Source of the DNA: Mytilus californianus
Lineage: Eukaryota > Mollusca > Bivalvia > Mytilida > Mytilidae
DNA: 64,000 bases
Direction of reading: 5' to 3'
NCBI RefSeq assembly: GCF_021869535.1
Contig: NW_026262581.1
Coordinates: 77,219,955 to 77,283,954, forward strand
Shown: one piece after another, positions 48,481-59,160 of the stretch
How the letters are laid out: each line of letters opens with the position of its first letter
How positions within the stretch are numbered: the first letter of the stretch is position 1
Position numbers and translations under genes: made by a program
The notes under the pieces: generated by a model
What the model saw: the letters and a program-made list of their open reading frames with translations, nothing else
The model's database searches: none
Told to the model about the DNA's origin: nothing

Positions 48481-50234
48481 ATTAGCAGATGTGGTATGAT
48501 TGCAAATGAGAAAACTATTCACCAGAGACAAAATGATATGGACGTAAGCAACTAGTAATCTTGAGGAAGCATATAAGACATGTACTATTATTTCTATGTT
48601 GTGTTACATTTTCAATAATGGTATACTTGAGTAATAATAAAAAAAACAATTTGACATTCAAGCAAGGATTGAAAGGAATGTATGCTCCAAGGAGTAAAAA
48701 GTTAGGCATCTATAAACCAAAAGTTTGCCCAAAATTTCAGGCTACAAATTGCTGTTGTGGCCTTGACCCCTTGACCCACCCATGACCTATTGAACAACAA
48801 CTTCTTTGCTTGTCTAAAAATATTTAATTGATACTGCCATATCTAAATGCTTTGTTGAGTTTTTATCCAGACAATACCATACCAATTATTTCCAATGGTC
48901 ATGCAGCTTATTTTTGTAGTCTCAGAGGTCAGACAAACAAATATAAAATATCCTTTGTTATGAACCTAAAGATATTTCAAGATTTGATACATATACCTTG
49001 GAGCTCAGACAATTATTCTTCATACCATTAACTTTCAATAAAACCATAAAATACAGATAAGACCTAATCCTTATGTTTTCATAATGAACTTAAATTTTTT
49101 TGTTCAAAAAGAAAAAAATGACTTCAAAGAGAATGTCTTTCAATTTCTTCCTTCATTTTATCTCCAATAATCTGTTTTCTATGAAATCAATACAGGATTT
49201 GACACAACCTTTTACATAATTAGTTTTTCAATCAAAGAATTTTAAGACTAGCTTTCAACTAATTGTAGCTTTCTTTTCTAACAAACCAAATCTTTTCATT
49301 TGCCAACAAAAAAACTGAGTGATAAAGAATATAATGTCATGACACTCTCAGTCTAATTCTTCTTGATTGACAAATTTCATTATCATGCTCTTAATTTAAA
49401 TACAAACTGTAGGCAAAAAATGAAAGTTTTACCAATAACAATACACTTCCATTATTTGGTAGATTTTCATGCCTTGAATTTCATCATCAATAGAAACTTG
49501 GTTTTTTGCTGAATAATTAGAAAAAGAACACAATATGCAGATTGATTTTCTCCTGTGATTTACATTTTATCTTGGAAACTGAATTACTTAAATGTTATTT
49601 AAGTGTGAACAAAACAAACCGTCTGTAAACAGCCAGATACATAAAGCCTCCAGAATATCTGTAAAATTGATTTCAAAGTAATGGATAATATCAACTTGAC
49701 TATAAGATACCTAAAGTCTTCAGCCAGATATTAGATGATTTACATGTAGCAGTATGTGAAATGCCCTTTTACATTGCAATCAGGAATGGTACTGAATATG
49801 GTTAACCACAACTGTAATTAGTATTTCACACTATTCAGTAGAAATATCAAAGTTATATATAAACATGATATATATTATCAGTACAAAATGTGTTTTCTTG
49901 CAACACAATTATTAATGCTTTTGTTAGCCAATAGTTACAGTCTCATAAATATGGTCCAAAAATTCTGTCACCTCAGTGAAAATCTTACATTTGTTCTATA
50001 CATAAATCAGACTTAAAATTGTGAACCATTGTCTTATTAATACACCCACAAGTCAATTATTGTAAGTTTACATCATAGATTAGGTTGGCCTTGTATAAGA
50101 AGAAAATAAAAGTACACTAGAATCCAAGGTAAAATAGAATGTTTTCCTTCACTCAAGTGCAGAATACAGAATACTTTTTTATGCAATTTTATGTAAACAC
50201 AAGGAGAAACATGTGTATAAAATAAAAGAAAAGT
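48481..50234. other. Gene-free stretch
   Basis: Begins with a fragment of the 'gatgtggtatgattgc' repeat (48484-48540). The rest is AT-rich with only chance ORFs and no array or inverted repeat. Confidence 0.4.
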
Positions 50235-50505
50235 GTGTCTGAGGACACAAATGCCCCCACTCAAGCTTTGCAATTTTTTAAGTTAAAAAGGGGCATAACT
50301 CTAGAAGAGTAAGTGCCTCGCTGCCCAAATTTGAATTCTGTCTGCAAGTTTTAATCCTTAGCATTATGTATGAGTTTCATAAAATTTGGACGAGGCAAAC
50401 TTAAGTTAAGAGTGTGGAAACAAAAATGGGAGTCAAAAAGGATGGAAAGACAGTCAATGGTATCATTTAAAGCCCCTGTTGCCTACAGTGGGGGGCATAA
50501 AAATG
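50235..50505 (+). mobile_element. Hairpin-ended element, family F, short copy
   Basis: 5' hairpin GTGTC-tgag-GACAC (50235-50248), followed by 'aaatgcccccactcaag'. One core unit only ('aaaggggcataactctag', 'tttcataaaatttgg'). The 3' side is 'cagtggggggcataaaaa'. With one core unit against five or six at 30229-31234, the copies differ mainly in unit number. Confidence 0.7.
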
Positions 50506-50821
50506 CCATATTTGAAGAATTTACTTCCTTCATTCCTATTTTCGAAATAAGCATTTTCAGTTTGGCAGCACTCAAGTAGTTTTATTTTACGTAATTTAAA
50601 GCTCTATATAATGAAATGGACATACATTTAGTATCACTGAAGAATAAACTATCTTTTTTGGAAATGTATCATAGTTATCTCTCCTTTAAGATGGCACTTT
50701 AATTGTATTCATATCTTTTAAAATGACAAAGTTATTACTTAAAACTAAAAATAAACACCCAAAATTTTCCTAAATTTGACTGTTGTTACTTCCTTTAAAA
50801 ATGATAAAACTTAACTGTTTC

Positions 50822-50953
50822 CTACTGTTAACTTAGAAATTATTGCATGCATTTATAATTGTAATTGCAAGTTTTTATTTTTGCAACAACTTATCTCATT
50901 GCAATTTTCAAAATAATAAAAACTTCGCAAAAATTTCTGAATTAACAGTATTT
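50822..50953. mobile_element. MITE-like element, ~132 bp
   Basis: Ends 'ctactgttaacttag' and 'ctgaattaacagtat' are imperfect inverted repeats. 'tttttatttttgcaacaact' inside recalls the element at 4678-4883. No ORF. Confidence 0.5.
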
Positions 50954-51766
50954 GAATTCTATATATTTTGTAACTACTTATAATAACTTGGCACTTCTGC
51001 ACTAATGTTATAAAAATTCCAAAAATTCATTATTTCGACTGTAACTGATAAAAGTTGTGTTCTTTAGAACAAAACTGTATATATATTCCTAACAACCGAG
51101 TCAGTAGTTGGCAAAATACCTTTATGAAATCAGAATAATAGGAGATATGGGTATACATCTAATGAGATAGCAACTGAAAGTCACACACAAACCATCACAA
51201 AACAACTGCCAGCAATGTTACTTAAACAATATTTCCATAGTCAGTCCTCTTTAGGGCCTGGTAATATCTAAAGATGATGAAAAAAATATCAACTGAATAA
51301 AATCCAAACTCAATAAAACACATTAAAATCCTAATTGCACCGTTATTGGTTTTCATTTTTGAGCTAGTAAAAGTATATCAAGCAATTTCAATCCATGTAA
51401 ATAATAAGACCTACTGACAAGTAATAAAAATTGACTTTCGTATAGCTTCTTGTATCCATATAAAGTAAATCTACACCCACCATGCCGACAATCATGTTTC
51501 ATTGCCTAACATGTCTTATAATAGAAACGTAGGATTAAACTCAAAATAAATTAAAAAAAGAGTATTAAACTTAAAAGTATGCTGCTAAAACTATAGTAAG
51601 AAGTTATTATTGCATCATTTGGAACTATACTTGAAAGAAAAGCAAATACACATGTACCTGTAGCCAAAGGTGCACCACTATAGACATAAAGAGACACATT
51701 CAAATTAAGTTAAATGATAACAAGCCTGTAACATTTATTGTCTTTTCAACTATAAATTGTTGATAT
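50954..51766. other. Flank or 5' UTR of the LINE
   Basis: AT-rich. A worn dispersed repeat phrase lies at 51138-51175. The 5' end of the LINE and its target duplication could not be fixed by eye. Confidence 0.35.
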
Positions 51767-52759
51767 ATGGCAAAATAAAAAAATGCACGACAGATTAGGC
51801 GTCGCAACTCCATAGGCGACCTACGAGATATCGAAAAAAAGACACCAGCAACACGTAAAAACATTACAGACAAGGTCATTGAAGCACTCACCAGTCCAGA
51901 TGTTCTCAACACAATAATTCCAGTATTGGCTGAAAAAATCAGTGAAACCTTAACTCCACTAATTGAAGAACAAGTGCAAAAATGCATCGCAGTACACGTC
52001 GAACCAATTAAAAAGTCTGTCAATGAACATGAAGCCAAAATAAATGACCACACAGAAAAAATATGTAGACAATTCATATGGATAAATAAAATAGACACTC
52101 AGTTAAAGGAAAATTCTAGAATTTTGGACCTTTGGGATTCGGAGCTTGAGGCACTCCATAAAAAAACCAAGGATATAGATAGTAGATTAGAAAGCCAAGA
52201 GCAGTACTCTCGTCGGACCAGTCTCCGCTTTCATAACATCCAAGTACCAGTTGACGGACACGGAAAAATTCTTCACCCAGTCAATACGGATGACAAAATC
52301 CTAAGTATTTGCAACAGCCAACTTGGCCTCGACCTCTCTATTAACGATATTAGTAGAAGTCACGTCATTGGTAAAGCTAAATATGGCAAGTGTCAAGTCA
52401 TTGTTAGATTTATGTCTTACCGTACTAGAGACATGGTATATACAAACAAAAAATATCTGAAACACAACGAAGATGGTATTTTCATAACTGAGAATCTTAC
52501 CAAATTCAGAACAGACCTGACAAAAAAACTATCCCAGATGAAATACAACAACCAAATACACGCCTATTGGACTTCAGATGGTCGTATATTTGTTAAAAGG
52601 GCTGAAAAAAGTAGAAAGGAACTGATAAATAGCTTTGATGACATCTCTGACATCGAACGGGGCATTACCGAATCACCTAACCAACAACGTTCAGATACTG
52701 ATAGGAGTCCAGAAACAAATGAAGTTAATAACTCACAACAGTCTAATAATGGAGAGTAA
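51767..52759 (+). pseudogene. LINE ORF1 (RNA-binding coiled-coil protein) with stop at codon 4
   Basis: From ATG 51767 the frame is 331 codons to the stop at 52757, but codon 4 (51776-51778) is TAA. After it the frame is open without further breaks and has no in-frame ATG until well inside the RNA-binding part, so AUG initiation cannot bypass the stop cleanly. The visible protein has a basic segment just after the stop (RQIRRRNS), a likely coiled coil at about residues 75-145 (heptad-like, Lys/Glu-rich) and QYSRRTSLRF at about 147-156. That phrase is the usual entry to the RRM-like domain of L1/CR1-type ORF1 proteins. The tail from about residue 290 is polar and disordered. The family forms ribonucleoprotein with element RNA. 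The stop is probably a single-base change in a Lys, Gln or Glu codon. Confidence 0.7.
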
Positions 52760-54273
52760 AACTGTTTGAACAAAACATAACTGTTTTTCTTATCTAGTTT
52801 GAGCTGTTGAAATAATTGCTATACAATGTATATTGACTTTCCGTCGTTAATACCATAAACGGGTTTGTCTGAACTTGAAAATTTCAGTAGTAGACAGATG
52901 GTCTAATCCAACTAAAGCTTTTTTCTTTGTTTTTGTTTTAGTTATCTGAATAATTTCATTCAACTGCTAGTTACATCATTTATCCAACACACTCTCTTTC
53001 CTCTGTTCACTTGTACATACAATTGCAACTTATTTCTTTTTTCCACTGATATTAATAATTCCAGGCTTGACAATTCAAGTATAATTTTCAAACTCGTATT
53101 GTGACGATGTCTGTTTAAGTTCCTAAGTGACTAAATACATTTGAAAAAACACATAATATGTGATACCCCCCTTTTTTTAAACTGGATATAACAGTGAAAA
53201 TTTGTACCCTTTAATAAAAAAAATAAAAACTTTATTCATATTTAATGCTTTTTTCTCACCTAAATAAAATCAATACAAATAATCTAAATTTAATAAAACA
53301 TTTTTGTAAACCCGATAGAGTTTACAGCTGTGATGATAAATGTAATATGACTTCTTTTTGTTGAAAACTTCAGATGCCTCCACCTTTAAAGATTTATGTA
53401 AACAAAATGTTATAACCATGCAAAAACATGCAGTTCACTGACGTATACTTGGGTTTTTGTTTCAAATTTATGATAACAAATACCTAAGTATGAACAACTA
53501 TATTGAACACTTTTGAATGATATTGAAATATAAAAGAAGATATTATTATCAAAACGTATTAATGATGAAAAAACCTGCTTTACTTTAAAAAATTGAAGCA
53601 GTTATTTTATACTGTAAACCCTTACGGCCTCTTTTGACGTTAATTGACACTGAGAATGAAGTTATCTATTTAAATTCGGGTGCGTTTGACTAGAAAGTCC
53701 TAAAATATTAAAGACTTCTTGAAATTTGAATTCGCAATTACATATACGAATGTAGCTATATCGCTGTTATTATTATTTTTTGTCTGTACAGCACCATGTA
53801 ATGTATATGATGTATTTTGTTGTATTGATGTCACTTGTAGTATTTGTTTTCATTTTGCGTGGCTCTATACATAAATGTTGAGTTTATAGGTGTTTCCTTT
53901 TTTTACTTATTTAACTTCTTTAATTTAATATTTTATTTAGAACTAATAAATTCTTCTCAATCAATCAATAATCCTTAAATGCAATTAGGTAAGAAGTTTG
54001 TAAACTTCCATAACCATATGATTTTACACATATCAGTATAATGCTTTTTAAAAAAAGTTCGAAGTCTTCAAGTAGTAAATCATTTCCCATTTCAAATACA
54101 AATGCTTTCTCTCATATTCCAAACCTTGTTTCTTTTGTTTTGTATATTTTTCTTTTATTTGTCTTTTTTGAATTTTTCCTCAGTTATATGTGATGATGTG
54201 TGTGGTTGTTGTGATTTATATATTTCGTTTTGCTGCCTTATTATATGTATTATGATTTCTATGATAAAACCCA
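52760..54273 (+). other. ORF1-ORF2 spacer with an internal LINE-like 3' end
   Basis: No ORF in 1.5 kb. At 53945-53950 there is AATAAA, followed at 53957-53968 by (TCAA)3, which looks like the 3' end of a LINE. Either a 5'-truncated LINE landed here or the ORF1 and ORF2 modules come from two insertions. Confidence 0.5.
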
Positions 54274-57200
54274 ATGGGTAATTGTATAGAACAATATAGG
54301 GCAGCTATCGGGTTATTTAACTTATGTAGATGCACTTTTAGACTCGGCAGCTTTAACTCACGAACTAGTGATAGCTCTTTAAAAGAAATATTACTTACCA
54401 ATTTCAGATGCTCGTTACTCGTCGTCTCTCTCTCACTTCTCCAGAGCTTAAATCCGAATATAGATATTGTTTTTCTGCTATTTGTTTTAAATGTCATCCT
54501 AATTATAGGAAATATTGAGACTAATCCAGGTCCGAATATAGATATTATAACTGACTCTACTAGCATAAATGAAACCTCACTATCCATATGTAACATAAAC
54601 ATACGTAGTCTACGAAATAAGCTTAATTTTCTCCAAAACTTTACTGACGAATTTGATATATTAACTATAACTGAAACTCATTTGGATCCAAGTGTTAACA
54701 TTGACGATTTGCAGCTTTCCTCATTTTCAAAGAATATAATCCGAAAGGATCGTAACAGTGCCGGCGGAGGCATTGTCATCTATGTAAAGGATGATATATC
54801 CGTCGTACGTAAAGGTGAACTCGAAAACCACATTGATGAGACAATATGGGTAGAGATTAAAGGTAAAGGTCAGTCATTTCTTCTTTGTTGTACTTATAGG
54901 CCTGAGTGGACGGACAATGACTATTGGACAAGACTTAATTATTCGCTGGGATTGAGTTACCAACTAAGCGAGAATATTGTGATAACAGGAGATTTGAACT
55001 CTGATTTATTTTCAATCCATAATAATAAATTATATGATACAATGAATCTTTTTAATTTAGAAAATGTAATAAATAAACCGACAAGGGTGACTGGACACAG
55101 TAGCACATTACTAGACCCGATAATAATCAGCGACACAATTAAATATTCTGTTGCCGACGTACTTAAATTACCGTCGGAAATAAGTGATCACGATGCTTCT
55201 TTAATATTTTTAGAATGTCCGAGATTTGCATCCAAATCATTCAAAAGAGAAATTTGGTTGTACGATAAAGCAGATTTAAAAAAATTTTCTTCCGGACTTG
55301 ATTCTGTCAGTTGGGATGCACTTTTTTCTGATGTTGAGGATGTCGACGAGATGTGCAATACATTTACTCAAAAAATCCTTGACATCGCAAGGCAGAGCAT
55401 CCCAACTCGACATGTTTATATACGAAACAATGACAGACCATGGTTTGACAACGAGTTAAGGAAAGAAATCCGCAGAAGAGATCGATTTCGTAAAAACGCC
55501 TTAAAAACTAAAAAAGATTCTGACATTAATAAATACAAAAAGCAGAGGAATAAAGTAAATAATTTGAAAAAAGCTGCAAAAGAAAAATTTGAAAGAAGCT
55601 TGGATAATATCATCTTAAATAACGTGGCTAACCCTAAAACTTATTGGAAGATAATGAAAATGCTTATTAAATCCAATAAGGGTTCTGGTGATTTACCACC
55701 ACTTAATAATATTATTCACGATGAAAGTATGGAAGATGTAGTGTACGGAGACGACGAGAAATGTAATCTGTTGAATAAATATTTTAGTCTAATTTCTTCC
55801 CTAGAGGAGGAAGGTGTTCCCATCCCTGAAGTTGAACCAAGAACCAATATTATTTTAAATGATTTAGTAATTGAAAAATATGAAATAGTTGATATAATTA
55901 AAATTTTAGATCCTAATAAGGCATCTGGTCCAGATGTCATAAGTCATAAAATGCTGAAAATGTGTCCTGAAAAAATAGCAATTCCTTTAAAAATAATATT
56001 TAATAAATCCCTACAACAATGTAAATATCCCACCAGCTGGAAGACTGCAAATGTAATTGCTTTTTTTAAAAAGGGAGATAGTTCTCTACCATCTAACTAT
56101 AGGCCTATATCGCTTATAAGTTGTGTAGGGAAAATAATGGAGCGAGTTGTTTATAAACATGTCTTCAATCACCTACATAGAAATAAGTTAATATATGAAT
56201 ACCAGTCTGGTTTTCTTCCAAAATGTTCAACAGTTCACCAGCTTTTAGAAATTTACAACTGTATTTTAAATTCACTAGAAAATAAAGAAATTAGCTGTTT
56301 CGTTTTCTGTGACTTTTCTAAAGCTTTTGATAAAGTTTGGCATCAAGGATTGCTATATAAAATGAAGTCATACGGTGTGGACGGGAAATTACTGAATTGG
56401 TTTAAAAGTTACCTGAACAACAGACAACAGCGAGTTGTTATTAAACAATCGTCGTCAGAGCTTTGCAGTATTTCAGCTGGTGTCCCACAGGGTTCTGTTT
56501 TGGGACCGCTCTTATTCATTATTTATATTAATGATATTGCTGAAAATTTGATATCTTTATGTAGATTATTTGCAGATGACACATCTCTCAGCTACTCTAG
56601 TCGTGACACGTCACAAATAAAATCAGTGATCAGTCACGACCTGAGTGAGCTGAGCGATTGGTCTAAGAAATGGCTGATGTCCTTTAACCCAGAAAAAACA
56701 GAAATTATGTTGTTTTCATACATTGAAACTCCGGAAATGAATTTCATATTCAATGGTAAGAATATTAAAGTTACAGATTTTCATAAACACTTGGGTGTTA
56801 CATTTAGTAGAGATGCTAAATGGAACACTCATGTGGAAAGTATCATAAAAAATGTATCGAAACATTTGAATGTACTTAGAAAACTAAAGTACAGATTAAG
56901 TAGAAATAACTTAGAAAAGCTATACTTGACTTTTATAAGACCGTTACTCGAATACGCCTGTGAAGTTTGGGATAATATGGGTGTGGGTTATTGTAACAAA
57001 TTAGAGCAGCTGCAGCTTGAGGCAGCCAGAATTGTAACAGGTCTTCCTATTTTTACTAGTAGTAGAATTATTTATGATGAGATTGGTTGGGAAACTCTAG
57101 CTGAACGAAGAGAAAGGAGGAAGTTACAATTATTTTATAATATTCAACATAATAATGCACCAGCCTATCTTTGCAATTTAATTCCACCAACAATCCAAAG

Positions 57201-57747
57201 TACAGCTGTTTATCCCTTACGTAATGGGAATGATATAATATACCCTTTTTGTAGACTTTCATTGACCCAAGAATCCTTCATACCTTCAACTATACGACTG
57301 TGGAATAACCTTAATGTGCTGACCCGCAACATTGACTCTTTAGGTAAATTCAAAACTGAATTAAAAAATCTTAAACTAAATTCAAAAGCCCAAGTACCCA
57401 AACATTATAAATTTGGCAATCGTAAACTCAACATCATTTTGACTCAACTTAGATGCTCAGCCTCGTTTTTGAATTATGATCTTAACAGAGTTAATATAAT
57501 TTCAGATCCGTCTTGTAGCTGTGGTGCTAAGCGTGAAGATTCATTTCACTTCTTTTTTGAATGTCCTAATTATACGAATATAAGAATCAAACTATCTAAT
57601 AATCTGAACTGGTTACCAGAGAACTCTCTATTAAATTTGAACATCTTAACCTCCGGTGATTCGTCATTAACTAATGATGAAAATGAAAGAATTGTAAAGA
57701 ATGTATATGAGTTTATTAAAGAGTCAAAGAGGTTTCTAATTGTGTAA
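54274..57747 (+). CDS. LINE ORF2: APE endonuclease plus reverse transcriptase, 1157 aa
   Basis: This is the enzyme of target-primed reverse transcription: the endonuclease nicks target DNA and the RT copies element RNA onto the nick. Residues 1-87: hydrophobic leader ending in a 2A-like motif. Residues ~104-312: APE-type endonuclease with NINIRS (107-112), E134, Y208, D240/N242 and SDH (304-306). Residues ~585-850: reverse transcriptase with RPISL (610-614), D680 in FCDFSKAFD, GVPQGS (736-741) and FADD (766-769). C-terminal Cys/His motif: C1081, C1083, H1092, C1097. All catalytic residues visible are present and there is no internal stop. The start is supported by an in-frame TAA at 54265-54267, three codons upstream of the ATG. 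Length is normal or slightly long for the CR1 group. I infer that ORF2 may still be active. Confidence 0.93.
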   Translation: MGNCIEQYRAAIGLFNLCRCTFRLGSFNSRTSDSSLKEILLTNFRCSLLVVSLSLLQSLNPNIDIVFLLFVLNVILIIGNIETNPGPNIDIITDSTSINETSLSICNINIRSLRNKLNFLQNFTDEFDILTITETHLDPSVNIDDLQLSSFSKNIIRKDRNSAGGGIVIYVKDDISVVRKGELENHIDETIWVEIKGKGQSFLLCCTYRPEWTDNDYWTRLNYSLGLSYQLSENIVITGDLNSDLFSIHNNKLYDTMNLFNLENVINKPTRVTGHSSTLLDPIIISDTIKYSVADVLKLPSEISDHDASLIFLECPRFASKSFKREIWLYDKADLKKFSSGLDSVSWDALFSDVEDVDEMCNTFTQKILDIARQSIPTRHVYIRNNDRPWFDNELRKEIRRRDRFRKNALKTKKDSDINKYKKQRNKVNNLKKAAKEKFERSLDNIILNNVANPKTYWKIMKMLIKSNKGSGDLPPLNNIIHDESMEDVVYGDDEKCNLLNKYFSLISSLEEEGVPIPEVEPRTNIILNDLVIEKYEIVDIIKILDPNKASGPDVISHKMLKMCPEKIAIPLKIIFNKSLQQCKYPTSWKTANVIAFFKKGDSSLPSNYRPISLISCVGKIMERVVYKHVFNHLHRNKLIYEYQSGFLPKCSTVHQLLEIYNCILNSLENKEISCFVFCDFSKAFDKVWHQGLLYKMKSYGVDGKLLNWFKSYLNNRQQRVVIKQSSSELCSISAGVPQGSVLGPLLFIIYINDIAENLISLCRLFADDTSLSYSSRDTSQIKSVISHDLSELSDWSKKWLMSFNPEKTEIMLFSYIETPEMNFIFNGKNIKVTDFHKHLGVTFSRDAKWNTHVESIIKNVSKHLNVLRKLKYRLSRNNLEKLYLTFIRPLLEYACEVWDNMGVGYCNKLEQLQLEAARIVTGLPIFTSSRIIYDEIGWETLAERRERRKLQLFYNIQHNNAPAYLCNLIPPTIQSTAVYPLRNGNDIIYPFCRLSLTQESFIPSTIRLWNNLNVLTRNIDSLGKFKTELKNLKLNSKAQVPKHYKFGNRKLNIILTQLRCSASFLNYDLNRVNIISDPSCSCGAKREDSFHFFFECPNYTNIRIKLSNNLNWLPENSLLNLNILTSGDSSLTNDENERIVKNVYEFIKESKRFLIV
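54508..54534 (+). other. 2A-like translational recoding motif
   Basis: Residues 79-87 of ORF2 are GNIETNPGP; the viral and LINE 2A consensus is D(V/I)ExNPGP. It follows a hydrophobic run (IDIVFLLFVLNVILII, residues 63-78), as in 2A-like leaders described for invertebrate CR1-type LINEs. The usual Asp is Asn here, which may weaken ribosome skipping. If active, it would release an 86-residue leader and start the enzyme at Pro87. Confidence 0.7.
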
Positions 57748-57948
57748 TACAGCACACTAAAGTGCATATACATGTATATTGTGTACAACCATTCACATCA
57801 TCACACATCATCTTTTACATATCCAATATATACAATGTATTGTTTGCATGCATGCTTTGTAAAAAATTCTATTGTTATAAATTGTTCATGGGAGAAGACT
57901 TCATAAGTTTGATTAACTTGTGTCTCATCCCTTTTGCATATTTAAGCA

Positions 57949-57954
57949 AATAAA
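57949..57954 (+). terminator. Poly(A) signal of the LINE
   Basis: AATAAA in 'agcaaataaaatatg', about 200 bp after the ORF2 stop, with A-rich sequence up to about 57975. A likely 3' end of the element. Confidence 0.55.
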
Positions 57955-57975
57955 ATATGTTTAAACTAATAAAAA

Positions 57976-58759
57976 AATGTGTTAAAGTGATAGAATAAAA
58001 GGAAATCAAATAAAAGGTTATAATCAATTGAAATGATATTGATTCTAGTAGCAGATATCCACAACTGACATTTACTCTACATATAGTCCATTTCCCAATA
58101 GTGGTACAAATCTCAAAGGCCCGCTGGTTAACCAAAATAACACAATGACTAACACCCTCCCTTATGTCACTCAACTATCATGTAACCTCAAATAAAACCT
58201 TTAAATCTGTTTATTAAGTAATTTGAATCAAAATTCTATTTGTTAGTTAATTTATTTAAAATATTAAATCTAAAAATAGTATTTATAAATAATGTATGGT
58301 AATACTGTTCTAATATAAATATTCCATTTATATATCATACACCAAGTTGGGAGATGAAATATACATAATAACCTTGATGTCATGGTTAATCAGGAGAGGC
58401 AAAGTAGTCCATTATAAGGACATTACATAGGCAATCTAATTAAAATGAAATCTCCCCACTAGCTCATTTTTCATGCTTGGTTGCAGTGACACAAATGAGT
58501 GAGTACAGAATTACATAAGAGTATTTACTTTTAATAAAACATTTCAGGACTTTTTTTTTCAATTTTAAACTTCATTGTTAAAACTTACATGAATACACAA
58601 GTTTGAAGAAAAACTAGAGATTTTGATTTTATAAAGTGCTTACTTTTTATAAATGCCGCCTCAGCACAAAAAAAAGTTAAACATAATTAGTACCAAGCAT
58701 GTGATATATATAGATGCTACACTACACCAAGTGTAATACATGTACGATATTTCTCTACT
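57976..58759. other. Gene-free stretch
   Basis: AT-rich; nothing supportable seen on either strand. Confidence 0.4.
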
Positions 58760-59160
58760 TGAAACAGTTAAATTTTCAAATTTGAAAGTGTCAGGCTTGC
58801 CAAGCGTTTTAAATATAAAATATTTATCTGTCGAGAGTGGTGAAATGTTGTATAGCACGAGATTTGGTGGTAGAATCTGTATCTGTAATAAATAAATTAA
58901 GATGATAAGCAGACAAACCTTTTCCTTCTTTTTCAATGATCTGCAAAAGATGTGTTCTTTCTATGTAACATCATCTGAGGCATGGTTGTCTTTTATTGTG
59001 ACGTCACAATAGAAATTTCAGAGGAAAGCAAGAAAATTTGACATCATAACTGAATTGTATCCAATGATGAGCAGAGATTAAACAAACCACATGTTGATAA
59101 AAAAAAAAAAAATCAACAAATCAGGAAAAGGATTAATTGGCTAAGAATAAGAGAAATTCT
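58760..59160 (+). repeat. Dispersed repeat, copy 1 of a pair
   Basis: Shares with 60840-61230 the phrases 'ccttctttttcaatgatctg', 'cagaggaaagcaa' and 'gcagacaaac', in the same order and orientation, about 2.1 kb apart and with many differences. Probably an old element; ends not defined. Confidence 0.6.

Larger units (their letters stand above)
51767..57970 (+). mobile_element. CR1/Jockey-group non-LTR retrotransposon (LINE)
   Basis: Contains a type II-like ORF1 (coiled coil, then an RNA-binding-like region), a 1.5-kb spacer, an ORF2 with APE-type endonuclease and reverse transcriptase, and a ~220-bp 3' UTR with AATAAA. The order is typical of CR1/L2/Jockey-group LINEs. The clade is inferred from ORF2 motif wording and the 2A-type leader. 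ORF2 is intact but ORF1 has an early stop. The element lies antisense to the PMCA gene. Confidence 0.85.

Noticed and set aside
51926-52759. ORF1 starting at 51926
   Set aside because: The first codon there is TTG; the homologous frame extends upstream to the ATG at 51767, with a stop at codon 4.
51767-57970. LTR retrotransposon or virus-derived pol gene
   Set aside because: No long terminal repeats, protease, RNase H or integrase; APE endonuclease plus RT order is that of a LINE.
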